From an uncultured Flavobacteriales bacterium (GTDB taxonomy: Bacteria > Bacteroidota > Bacteroidia > Flavobacteriales_D > Parvicellaceae), in the NCBI GenBank assembly GCA_943787725.1, contig CALSNM010000001.1, positions 328,415-392,414 on the forward strand: DNA of 64,000 bases. The letters run 5' to 3'. The notes under the pieces are model-generated. The model was not told where the DNA came from. It worked only from the letters and a program-made list of their open reading frames with translations, and did no database searches. Made by a program: the position numbers and the translations under genes. This document shows positions 23,128-32,120 of the stretch, piece by piece; within the stretch, counting starts at the first letter, position 1, and each line of letters opens with the position of its first letter.

Positions 23128-24150
23128 CTACCATTTTACAACTATTTTGCCTGTTGATTTTCGTCCTTCTAAAAATGCATGAGCCTCTGCTATTTTGTCT
23201 ATTTGAAATTCACCGCCAACCTGAGGCTTTAATTTTCCTGTTTCTGTCAAGTTTACAACTTCTTCCAAACACCTTTTCAAAATCATTTTTTTATGGTCCG
23301 CTATTTCTAACATGTTAATCCCTATAATACCTTGGGATTTGCTCAACAAAGAAATTGGTGTAAAAAACCCAAACTTTCTAAACAGATTTAACTTAGAGAA
23401 AATATTACCTCTTGAATCAGCTAATTCAGCAGCTCCATAAATTACTTGCTTCCCTCCCTTATCCAATAATTGAGTATCTTTTTTGAAGGTTGATCCTCCT
23501 ACAGAATTAAAAGCAACATCTATTTTTTGACCGTTTGAATGTTTATAAACTTGCAGAACATAATCTTCATGGATATGATTAATAGGATAGTCAACACCTT
23601 GGTTCTTTAGGTAATCCATTTTTACATCAGAGCTTGTAAGCCCATAAACTTTACATCCTTTAAGTTTTGCTAATTGAGTTATTGCAGTCCCTACCCCACC
23701 CGCTGCAGCGTGAATTAAAACTCTATCGCCTTCAAATAAACTTGTACATTCATAAGCGGCATAATAGGCTGTGCAGTATTGAGTTGCCAAAGCCGTTGCT
23801 GCAGCAGCATTCATCTGATCAGAAATAACTGCACATGCTCGATAGTCAGTTTTAGCAAATTCTGCATACCCCCCAAAGCGGGTCATAGCCACAACACGTT
23901 TGCCAATTAGGTGCATCCCTTCCGCACAACTTGACTCAACTACCTCACCAACAACATCATAGCCCAAAATAGCTGGAATCGGCGGTGCAGCAGCATACAT
24001 GCCTTTTCTTGCCATAACATCTGCAAAATTTAACCCGAATGCTTCTACCTTGATTAAAACATCTAAGGCATCTAATTTTGGTTTTTCACTTTCTCTTATT
24101 TCGAATGCCTGGTTTGCATTTCCATTTCGTATTAGCGCTGCTACTTTCAT
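23128..24150 (-). CDS. Zinc-type alcohol dehydrogenase / quinone oxidoreductase-like protein
   Basis: This 340-residue medium-chain dehydrogenase/reductase starts at MKVAALIRNG (ATG 24150). An upstream start in the same frame would overlap the RNase HI gene by about 40 nt and is unlikely. The N-terminal GroES-like fold has GLNFADVMARKGMY and ILGYDVVGEVVE. The Rossmann domain has HAAAGGVGTAITQLAKLKG for NADPH binding. The Cys/His set for catalytic zinc is absent, as in the quinone oxidoreductase and VAT1-like branch. Substrate unknown; NADPH-dependent reduction of quinones or enones is the family expectation. The start lies 4 nt after the RNase HI stop, so the two form an operon. Confidence 0.85.
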   Translation of the reverse strand: MKVAALIRNGNANQAFEIRESEKPKLDALDVLIKVEAFGLNFADVMARKGMYAAAPPIPAILGYDVVGEVVESSCAEGMHLIGKRVVAMTRFGGYAEFAKTDYRACAVISDQMNAAAATALATQYCTAYYAAYECTSLFEGDRVLIHAAAGGVGTAITQLAKLKGCKVYGLTSSDVKMDYLKNQGVDYPINHIHEDYVLQVYKHSNGQKIDVAFNSVGGSTFKKDTQLLDKGGKQVIYGAAELADSRGNIFSKLNLFRKFGFFTPISLLSKSQGIIGINMLEIADHKKMILKRCLEEVVNLTETGKLKPQVGGEFQIDKIAEAHAFLEGRKSTGKIVVKW

Positions 24151-24154
24151 AATA

Positions 24155-24628
24155 TTAAAATAAGCCTTGTTCTTTTTGAGATGCTTCATACCCTTCATCA
24201 GCAGTCAAGTTTGGTTGATCTGCAGCATCGACCGCTAATTGATCGCAAACTTCATTGTATTTATTACCGGCATGCCCCTTCACCCAAACGAACGATACGT
24301 TATGCTTTTCGTAGATGCTTAAAAAACGCTTCCATAAATCAACATTCTTTTTCCCTTTAAATCCTTTTTTTACCCAACCCATTAACCATCCTTTCTCAAC
24401 GGAATCAACAACATATTTTGAATCCGAATAAATCGTAACATCCATTCCAGGCTTTTTCAGAAGTTCCAGTCCTATTATAACAGCCAATAATTCCATACGG
24501 TTATTTGTGGTCAATCTAAATCCTTCACTTACTTCTTTGTAGTGTTTTCCTGCAATCATTACAGTTCCAAAACCTCCATTTCCAGGATTTCCTTTAGCTG
24601 AACCGTCTGTGTAAATAGTAATCTTCAT
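24155..24628 (-). CDS. rnhA: Ribonuclease HI
   Basis: RNase HI cuts the RNA strand of RNA-DNA hybrids in the cytoplasm. The 157-residue protein starts MKITIYTDGSAKGNPGNGGF; a 29-codon upstream extension has no family match and would run through the promoter. The catalytic set is complete: Asp in YTDGSAKGNPG, Glu in RMELLAVI, Asp in YSDSKYVVDS, and His/Asp in VKGHAGNKYNEVCDQLA. The usual family length is about 155. It is divergent from the exonuclease gene and followed by the quinone reductase-like gene. Confidence 0.95.
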   Translation of the reverse strand: MKITIYTDGSAKGNPGNGGFGTVMIAGKHYKEVSEGFRLTTNNRMELLAVIIGLELLKKPGMDVTIYSDSKYVVDSVEKGWLMGWVKKGFKGKKNVDLWKRFLSIYEKHNVSFVWVKGHAGNKYNEVCDQLAVDAADQPNLTADEGYEASQKEQGLF

Positions 24629-24633
24629 CTTTG

Positions 24634-24641
24634 CAAATGTA
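24634..24641 (-). promoter_or_regulatory. -7 box of rnhA, five nt before the start codon
   Basis: Minus-strand TACATTTG matches TAnnTTTG. Only CAAAG separates it from the ATG at 24628, so transcription would start at or within a few nt of the start codon (leaderless or nearly so). Confidence 0.5.
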
Positions 24642-24687
24642 TTCTTTTTTAAAGTTTGATTAGCGCTTAGTAAATATATAAAGTTCT

Positions 24688-24695
24688 TACATTTG
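24688..24695 (+). promoter_or_regulatory. -7 box of the 3'-5' exonuclease gene
   Basis: TACATTTG matches TAnnTTTG and lies 21 nt before the ATG at 24717, within the 88-nt divergent region shared with rnhA. Confidence 0.5.
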
Positions 24696-24716
24696 AGAAA
24701 ACAAATTTCTTGCACT

Positions 24717-25436
24717 ATGTTACATAATATTGACTTTTCAAAGGTTTTATTTTTAGATATTGAAACGGTTCCAGAATACTATAAATTTGATGAGCTTTCA
24801 GAACGAGGAAAGGAACTTTGGACAAAAAAAACACGTTTCTTGCAAGAACGAGAAGATAAAACTCCCGACGAAATTTATGAGAAAGCAGGAATTTATTCCG
24901 AATTTGCCAAAGTAGCTTGCATAAGCGTTGGTTTTTTAGTTCAAAAAGACGGTGAAACACAAATTCGACTTAAGTCGTTTGCTGGAGAAGATGAGAGAGC
25001 GTTACTAAAAGAATTCAATAACTTGTTGAACACACATTATAATCATGACTCTTATTCATTGTGCGCTCATAATGGAAAAGAATTTGACTTTCCATTTTTA
25101 GGCAGAAGAATGTTGATTAAAGGGTTAAAGCTTCCTAAGCTCTTAAATATTGCAGGAAAAAAACCTTGGGAAATCAACCACCTTGACACCATGGAGCTAT
25201 GGAAATTTGGCGATTACAAACACTATACCTCTCTAGAGCTTTTGACGTATATTTTTAACATCCCAACTCCAAAAGACGACATTGACGGAAGCCAAGTTGC
25301 TAGTGTTTTTTATGAAGAAAAAGACATCGACCGCATAATTACTTATTGCGAAAAAGATGTCATTGCGACTATTCAGTTAGTTCAAAGATACAGAGGTGAA
25401 GAATTGATTCACGACGACTTTATAATCAGCACCTAA
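24717..25436 (+). CDS. PolB-like predicted 3'-5' exonuclease
   Basis: This 239-residue protein of the DnaQ/RNase H-fold exonuclease group (DNA_pol_B_exo2-type) starts at MLHNIDFSKV; an in-frame TTG 24 nt upstream overlaps the promoter. The three exonuclease motifs are visible: Exo I FLDIETVPEYY (DxE), Exo II AHNGKEFDFPFLGRRM, and Exo III YCEKDVIATIQL (YxxxD). It should remove nucleotides from 3' ends of DNA or RNA with two metal ions. No polymerase domain is attached, so the role is probably repair or RNA turnover. It converges on RNase R with 12 nt between stops. Confidence 0.88.
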   Translation: MLHNIDFSKVLFLDIETVPEYYKFDELSERGKELWTKKTRFLQEREDKTPDEIYEKAGIYSEFAKVACISVGFLVQKDGETQIRLKSFAGEDERALLKEFNNLLNTHYNHDSYSLCAHNGKEFDFPFLGRRMLIKGLKLPKLLNIAGKKPWEINHLDTMELWKFGDYKHYTSLELLTYIFNIPTPKDDIDGSQVASVFYEEKDIDRIITYCEKDVIATIQLVQRYRGEELIHDDFIIST

Positions 25437-25448
25437 AAACAAAAAACA

Positions 25449-27590
25449 CTAATCCGCAAGCTCCAAGTCTATTTGCTTTTTAAACATATCCGTATTCTTC
25501 ACAACCACTTGAATTGCTTGGCCCAAATAAAAAGACTCTTCAGTCTGGTATGATTCCAATCGCTTGGTTTTGTCGTTCAATGAAAAACTTCCGTCCAAAG
25601 AAGATACATGTATTAAGCCTTCGCATTTTGTTTCGTTTAATTCTACAAACAGTCCAAAATCAGTAACACCAGTAACCTTCCCTTCAAATGTTTGACCAAT
25701 TTTATCACTCATAAATTTGACTTGCATATACTTTGTTGATGCTCTCTCAGCACTCGAAGCTTCCTTTTCTGTTGCTGAAATGTGCTTACATTGTGCCTCT
25801 AAATCTCTACTGCCATTATAAGTTCTGTTATTTAGCTTTTCAAATAAAACTCTATGAACCAATAAATCCGCATACCTTCTAATTGGAGAGGTAAAGTGCG
25901 AATAATAGTCAAATGCCAATCCATAATGGCCAATATTATCGGTTTCGTAAATTGCTTTCGACATAGAACGAATAACCATTGGTCCAATTATATGTAATTC
26001 ATCTTTTGTTTTAGCTTCTTCCATTACTTTATTCAGAGCAAATGAAATTGGCTTGCCTTTTACATGTTGGATTTTGTATCCAAATTGATCCAAGAAGATT
26101 TTTAAATCTGCTATTTTTTCTTCATTTGGCTGGTCATGCGTTCTGTACAAGAAAGGTATTACCAATTTATTTGGTTCCGGCTTACCGATAAAAGCTGCAA
26201 CCCTTCTATTCGCTAAAAGCATAAACTCTTCAATTAATTTATTAGCATCTTTGGACACCTTTAAAACAATCCCCAATGGGTTACTTTGTTCATCTAATTT
26301 AAATCGAACCTCTTGACTTTCTATTTCCAGAGCTCCGGTACTCATTCTCTTTTTTCGAAGAACTTTTGCATATTTATCCATGGCAAGAATAACGTCTCCA
26401 AAATGATCATCTTTAACTTTTCCCTCAATAATCGCTTGTGCATCCTCGTAAGCAAATCGTTTGTCTGAATAAATTATTGTTTTCCCAAACCATTCGTTTA
26501 CCACTTTCGCGTCATTGTCTAATTCGAATACTGCAGAAAATGTCAATTTGGTTTCTTCTGGACGAAGGGAGCACAATTTATTTGATAATATTTCAGGAAG
26601 CATGGGTATTACCCTGTCCACTAAATAAACGGAATTACCTCTACTATATGCTTCTTGGTCTAACTGGGTATTTGGCTGAACATAATGGGAAACATCTGCA
26701 ATATGAATTCCGATTTCAATATTGCCATTTTTCAATTCTTTATAGGAAAGAGCATCATCAAAATCTTTTGCATCATGCGGGTCAATAGTAAAGGTCAAAA
26801 CATCCCTAAAATCTCTTCTGTATTTTGCCTCTATTTTATAATCTGCTTCTTTAATCTTTTCTGATTCTGCAGTCACTTCATTTGGGAATTTAAACGGAAA
26901 CCCAAATTCTGCTAAAATAGAGTGCATTTCAACATCCATAGATCCTGCTGCCCCCAGTCTTGAAACAACTGCGCCAAATGGGCTTTTAACACGTTTTGGC
27001 CAAGTAAGAAACTTGACAATTACTTTTTCCCCATTTTTTGCTCCTTTTAAATGACCTCTTTCAATAAAAAAGTCAACAGGCATTTTACTATCATCAGGAC
27101 GAACAAAAACAGCATTAGCACTTATGTCAATTGTTCCAACAAATTCATTCTTTGCACGCTCAACAATACCAACTACTTCCCCTTCCAATTTACCGCCATG
27201 CGTTTTTAATTGAACCGATACAACATCATTATTAAAAGCCTGCCCTGTATTTCTTTGGTGAATAAAAACATCTTCTTCTAATTGGTCGCTAATAACATAA
27301 GCTGCACCTCTCTGGGTAAAGCTAATTTTTCCTTCTATATTGGACGAGCTGGCAGATAATTTTATTCCTTTAAACTGTCCTCTCCCTTTCGCTTGGATCA
27401 TTTCATCGAACTCTAAATCATAGAGAATCTCATTTATCAATTTTCTTTGTGATAAATCTTTTATATTGAGTTTTGCTGAAATTTGCTTGTAGTTATACAA
27501 CTTAGCAGGGTTCTCCCTAAATAGGTTTAGTATTTTTTTGGTTAAATCCTTTTTGAACCTAAATCCTGATTTGTTCTTTTTTTTTGGCAT
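25449..27590 (-). CDS. rnr: Ribonuclease R
   Basis: This 713-residue 3'-5' exoribonuclease degrades structured RNA. Domain order: N-terminal winged-helix region (about 1-70, KPAK-type LFRENPAKLYNYKQI), two cold-shock domains (VFIHQRNTGQAFNNDVV), the catalytic RNB domain with Asp cluster in TIDPHDAKDFDDAL and HIADVSHYVQ, and a C-terminal S1 domain (FEGKVTGVTDFGLFVEL). The arginine cluster SPIRRYADLLVHR is present. It ends IDLELAD without the long basic tail of E. coli RNase R. It lies in a local group of nucleic-acid enzymes (rnhA, exonuclease, uvrC). Confidence 0.93.
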   Translation of the reverse strand: MPKKKNKSGFRFKKDLTKKILNLFRENPAKLYNYKQISAKLNIKDLSQRKLINEILYDLEFDEMIQAKGRGQFKGIKLSASSSNIEGKISFTQRGAAYVISDQLEEDVFIHQRNTGQAFNNDVVSVQLKTHGGKLEGEVVGIVERAKNEFVGTIDISANAVFVRPDDSKMPVDFFIERGHLKGAKNGEKVIVKFLTWPKRVKSPFGAVVSRLGAAGSMDVEMHSILAEFGFPFKFPNEVTAESEKIKEADYKIEAKYRRDFRDVLTFTIDPHDAKDFDDALSYKELKNGNIEIGIHIADVSHYVQPNTQLDQEAYSRGNSVYLVDRVIPMLPEILSNKLCSLRPEETKLTFSAVFELDNDAKVVNEWFGKTIIYSDKRFAYEDAQAIIEGKVKDDHFGDVILAMDKYAKVLRKKRMSTGALEIESQEVRFKLDEQSNPLGIVLKVSKDANKLIEEFMLLANRRVAAFIGKPEPNKLVIPFLYRTHDQPNEEKIADLKIFLDQFGYKIQHVKGKPISFALNKVMEEAKTKDELHIIGPMVIRSMSKAIYETDNIGHYGLAFDYYSHFTSPIRRYADLLVHRVLFEKLNNRTYNGSRDLEAQCKHISATEKEASSAERASTKYMQVKFMSDKIGQTFEGKVTGVTDFGLFVELNETKCEGLIHVSSLDGSFSLNDKTKRLESYQTEESFYLGQAIQVVVKNTDMFKKQIDLELAD

Positions 27591-27820
27591 TTGAATGTTT
27601 CGTCTATTAATTAAGACTGTTTATTTATGAAGCAATTACGACAATAATTGAGTTGGATAATCGAAATTGATTATCAAAAGTTACACATTGAAACGTGTAT
27701 AAGTTTTAAAAAAATGGGGTAATTGCTGATTAATTTATGTGAAATTCGACTTAAAATTAACCTAGGAAAGGTTAGTTATGTCATTATTATTAAACAAATT
27801 TAGGCAATTATTGTATAACT

Positions 27821-29622
27821 GTGGCCAGATATAGTAAAAACATAACAAAGCGCTTGTTGTTTCACCTCTTTTTTACAGCAACACATAACGCTAATTATTG
27901 GGTCTGCTTCGGCTCAATGCACCTTATCTGTAACAGATATAGTGGAATCGAGTGCAATTTCTTGTAATGGATCTTGTGATGGTGAATTAGGGGTTACTTT
28001 TTCAGGAGAGATAGGTACAGCTTCTTTTCAGTGGTTTGATGCAAGTAATATTGATTTAGGAATTAACAATGACTCCGCTAACAGCGCTTTGTGCGGGAAC
28101 ATACACCGTTGTTATCACTGACGATGATAACTGCACTGTAGACACGATCATTACATTATCAGAACCGGCAGCGATTACCTCAACCATTGCAAGGGTTAAT
28201 ACTTCTTGTGGAACCTTCGCTGGTGAATTAAGCATTGCAGGTGGCGGGGGTTGTGGGCCACCCTATACTTATTTTATTGATGGTGTTGCACTGCTAGGAT
28301 CAGACTCGATTGGATTACCTGTTGGATTTTATACCATTACTGTTCAAGACAACTGTGGCTGTTCGCAAGAATTCACAGAGTATGTAAGTTCTACTGATGG
28401 GCCTTCTTTTACTACTAGTTTTGTAAATCCCCCCTGCAACGGAGAAGCTAATGGAGCAATAACGATTATCGATACACTAGGAGTTGCGCCAATAACCCAA
28501 AGTATTAATGGTGGCATATCATTTTCAGCGAATTTAGTTTACAACAACTTACCTCCAAGTGGGTATCCGATTATTGTACAAGATGGAACTGGCTGTCAAT
28601 CCTTAGTCTTATCTTAACTTGACGGAACCAGATGCAATCTCAGTTGCGCCAATTTTAATTGACGAAACATGTGTGTTAAATAATGGCTCCATTGACTTCC
28701 AGAGTTCCGGAGGAACCGGAGCCTTATACTTACAGCATTGATAATGGTGCTAGCTTTCAAGCTGCATCACTGTTTACAGGGTTAACTGGAGGAATGTATG
28801 TCTATGCTGTTGAAGATGATAATGCTTGCCAAGTTTTTGGACAAGCCGCACTATCAAGTACTCCAGGACCAATCATTACGAATTCAAGTTTTGTAAACCC
28901 TGCTTGTTCTAACAATTGTAATGGAACTATTTCTATTACTGCCACTGACAATTCTTCCATTAATTATTCTTTAGATGGCGGCGTAACGAGTCAAGCTACT
29001 GGAGAATTCATAGATTTATGCAGTGGAAATTACACAATCGACATCACCAATATAGAGGGGTGTGAAACTTCTCAGAACCTCATTTTAACTGCTCCTCATG
29101 CCTCCAATAGCGGGATTTACAGTAAGTGACACTAATGGTCCAGCACCATTAACTGTGGTATTTACAAACTCAAGCGTTGGTGCAACATCTTATTTTTGGG
29201 ATTTTGGAAGCTCGTCCTCTACTAGCCTAGCGATGGATGAAACATTCGAATATACAACAGAAGGTTTTTATACAGTAATGATGGTGGCTTCAGAACTTTT
29301 ATGTACAGATACTGCTTATCAAGTTATCAGTGTAATAGGAACGCCGGACATATCAATGCCAAATGTGTTTACACCAAATAACGATGGTGTCAACGATGTG
29401 TTTAGACCAATTACTATTGGAATGACCGAAATTATTGGCGAAATATATAACCGCTGGGGAGAATTAATCTACAAATGGCAAGGAATTAATGGTTATTGGG
29501 ATGGATACACGCGTCCTTCAGGTCAGTTAGCACCTGCCGGAACCTACTTCTATGTTGTTACAGCTACAGATGTTGGTGATGTGACTTATGCTTTAAGCGG
29601 ATCCGTTCAATTAATGAGATAA
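27821..29622 (+). pseudogene. Small SprB-like secreted protein with PKD and type B sorting domain, reading frame broken
   Basis: A GTG at 27821 opens a signal-peptide-like stretch (KRLLFHLFF). After a shift near 27890 the frame continues IIGSASAQCTLSVTD, with SprB-like repeats (TALCAGTYTVVITDDDNC, then LSEP). Further breaks occur near 28064, 28612, 28700 and 29097. The C-terminal half has a PKD domain (PLTVVFTNSS, SYFWDFG) and the gliding-associated sorting domain (MPNVFTPNNDGVNDVF, IYNRWGELIY, PAGTYFYVV, ending QLMR). Joined length is about 600 residues. The pieces are collinear and conserved, so the breaks are probably sequence errors. Product expected at the cell surface via the T9SS. It converges on uvrC. 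Confidence 0.75.
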
Positions 29623-29625
29623 GGT

Positions 29626-31431
29626 TTATTTTTTCTTAAAAGTCTTAAAAACAATTTCTGCTTTTGCTTTTCCAATCACTTTTTCCATCTCCTCCAAAGA
29701 AGACGCTTTAATTCGTTTAACCGATTTGAATTTTTTGATTAGTGCTAAATGTGTTTTTGGGCCTATTCCCTTAATCTGATGCAATTCTGACTTACTTAAA
29801 TTAGCTTTCCTCCTTTTTCCTCGATGATGCGTAATTCCAAATCGATGTGCCTCATTTCTCAAATACTGAATTACTTTTAACGACTCGGATCTTTTATCTA
29901 AATAAATGGGCAGAGAATCACCAGGAAAATAAATTTCCTCCAAACGTTTAGCAATACCTATAATGGTAACTTTACCTCTTAACCCTAAAACATCTAAACT
30001 TTTAACGGCTGAACTTAATTGGCCTTTTCCTCCATCAATAACAATTAACTGTGGAAGCGGCTGGTTTTCATCTAGAAGTCTTTTATAGCGTCTATAAACA
30101 ACTTCTTCCATGGAGGCAAAATCATCGGGGCCAATAACCGTTTTTATATTAAAATGACGATACTCTTTTTTAGATGGTTTAGCATCTTTAAAAACTACAC
30201 AAGCCGCAACAGGAAAGTCTCCTTGGATATTTGAATTATCAAAACATTCGATGTGTGTTGGTAATTCCAATAAGCGCAAATCTTTTCGCATTGTATCCAT
30301 AATTCTTTTAGCGTGTTTATCCGGATCTGTATTTTTAATTTGGCTTTGATGCTCCGTTTTAGCATGTTCAGCATTGCGAAATGACAAATCCAGAAGCCCT
30401 TTTTTGTCACCTTTTTTGGGCACAATAAATTTAGTATTTTCAAACACTAAATTTAGTTTCTGTTGAACCAATATTTCTTTCGACATACTTGGAAATCGGT
30501 CACGAATTTCAAGAATTGCAAATTCTAACAATTGCTTATTTGATTCGTTTAAACGCTTTTTCAACTCTAAAGTATGACTCTGAATAATTGCCCCATTCAT
30601 CACTTTTAAAAAATTGACGTAGGCTGTGTTAATATCAGAATCAATAGCAAAAACATCAACATTGTTAATGGTTGCACTAACCACCATAGATTTGGATTGA
30701 TATTTCTCAACCAATGCCAAACGTTCTTTAATATCTTGTGCCTTTTCAAAATCATATTTTGCAGAAGCATTTTTCATTTTATTGCGCAACTGTTCAATGA
30801 CAGAATTAATGTTACCTTTCAAAATTTTTCGAACATCTCTCAATCGATGATCATATTCTTTGGCTGAAACCTCTCCTTGGCAGCAACCTTTACAATTCCC
30901 AATATAGTATTCTACGGAAGTTTGAAATTGTTTATCTCCAATATTCTCTTTTGTAAGCTTATGTGTACAATTTCTTATTTCAAAACTTTGCTTGAACAAA
31001 TCCATTAAAGTTTTAATCATTTTCACAGAATGGAATGGACCGTAATATTCACCAGCCGATTTTTCTAATTGACGTGTGTAAAAAATTCTTGAAAATGGTT
31101 CTTTTCGAATACAAATCCAGGGATAAGATTTGTCATCTTTCAATAATACATTATACTTTGGTTGGTATTTTTTTATGAGCGTATTTTCTAGAAGCAAAGC
31201 ATCCATTTCGGTACTAACCTTAATGGTTTTAATATCCACAATTTTTCCAACTAAAATTTTCGTTTTAGTCTCCTCATATTTTATTTTATTAAAATATGAG
31301 GAGACTCTATTCTTCAGGTTTTTTGCTTTTCCGACATAAATAATCACATTGTTTTTATCGAAATATTGATAAACTCCAGGAGTGCTAGGTAACGATGAAA
31401 TAATTTGAGTTATGTGTTCACTTTTTTTCAG
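29626..31431 (-). CDS. uvrC: UvrABC excinuclease subunit C (start codon unresolved)
   Basis: UvrC makes both incisions in nucleotide excision repair. The GIY-YIG domain spans LPSTPGVYQYFDKNN and IIYVGKAKNLKNRVSSYF. Then come the UVR domain (KYDFEKAQDIKERLALVEKY), the RNase H-like 5' nuclease domain (THIECFDNSNIQGDFPVA, IVIDGGKGQL) and a C-terminal helix-hairpin-helix (LHQIKGIGPKTHLALIKKF). Starting at the internal GTG 31347 would delete the GIY half of the active site, so the protein must begin upstream. The frame is open to 31443 but has no ATG or GTG there; an A7 run at 31422-31428 may hide an indel. About 600 residues. It ends 4 nt from the neighbouring convergent gene. Confidence 0.88.
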   Translation of the reverse strand: MKKSEHITQIISSLPSTPGVYQYFDKNNVIIYVGKAKNLKNRVSSYFNKIKYEETKTKILVGKIVDIKTIKVSTEMDALLLENTLIKKYQPKYNVLLKDDKSYPWICIRKEPFSRIFYTRQLEKSAGEYYGPFHSVKMIKTLMDLFKQSFEIRNCTHKLTKENIGDKQFQTSVEYYIGNCKGCCQGEVSAKEYDHRLRDVRKILKGNINSVIEQLRNKMKNASAKYDFEKAQDIKERLALVEKYQSKSMVVSATINNVDVFAIDSDINTAYVNFLKVMNGAIIQSHTLELKKRLNESNKQLLEFAILEIRDRFPSMSKEILVQQKLNLVFENTKFIVPKKGDKKGLLDLSFRNAEHAKTEHQSQIKNTDPDKHAKRIMDTMRKDLRLLELPTHIECFDNSNIQGDFPVAACVVFKDAKPSKKEYRHFNIKTVIGPDDFASMEEVVYRRYKRLLDENQPLPQLIVIDGGKGQLSSAVKSLDVLGLRGKVTIIGIAKRLEEIYFPGDSLPIYLDKRSESLKVIQYLRNEAHRFGITHHRGKRRKANLSKSELHQIKGIGPKTHLALIKKFKSVKRIKASSLEEMEKVIGKAKAEIVFKTFKKK

Positions 31432-31435
31432 ATAA

Positions 31436-31443
31436 CAAATTTA
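31436..31443 (-). promoter_or_regulatory. -7 box candidate of uvrC
   Basis: Minus-strand TAAATTTG fits TAnnTTTG and sits just above the N-terminal GIY-YIG coding part, so the start codon should lie at or below about 31431. Confidence 0.4.
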
Positions 31444-31570
31444 ACCTATTTCTGTTTGTTTTTTCTTTGTCAAAATACAAGCACTTTATCATTAAACGCA
31501 AAACCTTCGGATGTAACGGTAAATGATAACCAGTAGCTTCTATATTACTCTATATTCGTTTAGAAAATAA

Positions 31571-32047
31571 TTACTTATATTCTAAAGGCAGCACAAAAGA
31601 TTTCTTTTTTTGACTCAACACAACTAATGTTTGCATCTGACCTATTTCTTCAATTAAACTTAATTTTTCTGAAATTAAATAATCGAATGCTGGTATGTCT
31701 TTTACAATAATTTTAAGCTGATAATCGAAGTCCCCTGCTAATTGATAGCACTCAACTATCTCATCTATTTTGTTAATCTGATTAATAAAGTTAGAAATAG
31801 CATTCTTCACTTGCCTTGTTAACGATACCTGAATTAGCGCTGTAAAACCCAACCCTAACATGGGTCCATTTACAGATGCATGATAGCTCTGGATATAGCC
31901 TCCTTTTTCCAGCTTTTGAACTCTTCCTAGTGTAGGAGCAGGAGACAGCCCTATCTTTTTACTTAACTCAACATTCGTAATTTTACTATTTTTTTGGAGT
32001 TCCTTTAGGATTTTTAGGTCGGTCGCGTCTATTTTCATATAATACAT
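31571..32047 (-). CDS. Lrp/AsnC family transcriptional regulator
   Basis: This 158-residue protein has an N-terminal winged HTH (DLKILKELQKNSKITN, VELSKKIGLSP, LGRVQKLEKGGYI) and a C-terminal RAM ligand-binding domain (CYQLAGDFDYQLKIIVKD). Lrp/AsnC proteins bind DNA as dimers or octamers and respond to amino acids; the effector here is unknown. Two ATGs are possible (32047 or 32038); MKIDATDLKIL fits the family start best. An Lrp-box-like palindrome lies just upstream. The gene stands alone downstream of a cyclase-family gene on the same strand. Confidence 0.9.
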   Translation of the reverse strand: MYYMKIDATDLKILKELQKNSKITNVELSKKIGLSPAPTLGRVQKLEKGGYIQSYHASVNGPMLGLGFTALIQVSLTRQVKNAISNFINQINKIDEIVECYQLAGDFDYQLKIIVKDIPAFDYLISEKLSLIEEIGQMQTLVVLSQKKKSFVLPLEYK

Positions 32048-32058
32048 TGCTCTATCGA

Positions 32059-32076
32059 ATTAGATAAATAACTAAT
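32059..32076. promoter_or_regulatory. Possible Lrp-type operator
   Basis: ATTAG-ATAAATAA-CTAAT is an imperfect palindrome with an AT-rich centre, close in form to the Lrp box (YAG...CTR, one base shorter). It lies 12 nt above the regulator start, which would suit autoregulation. Short AT-rich palindromes also occur by chance. Confidence 0.25.
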
Positions 32077-32120
32077 CCTAAACTAATGTACTGAAATTAT
32101 TTAATTTGCAGAATTATATT

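Noticed and set aside
24628..24715. Longer N-terminus of RNase HI from an upstream in-frame start
   Set aside because: The extension has no family similarity and crosses the promoter box at 24634. MKITIYTDG is the conserved start.
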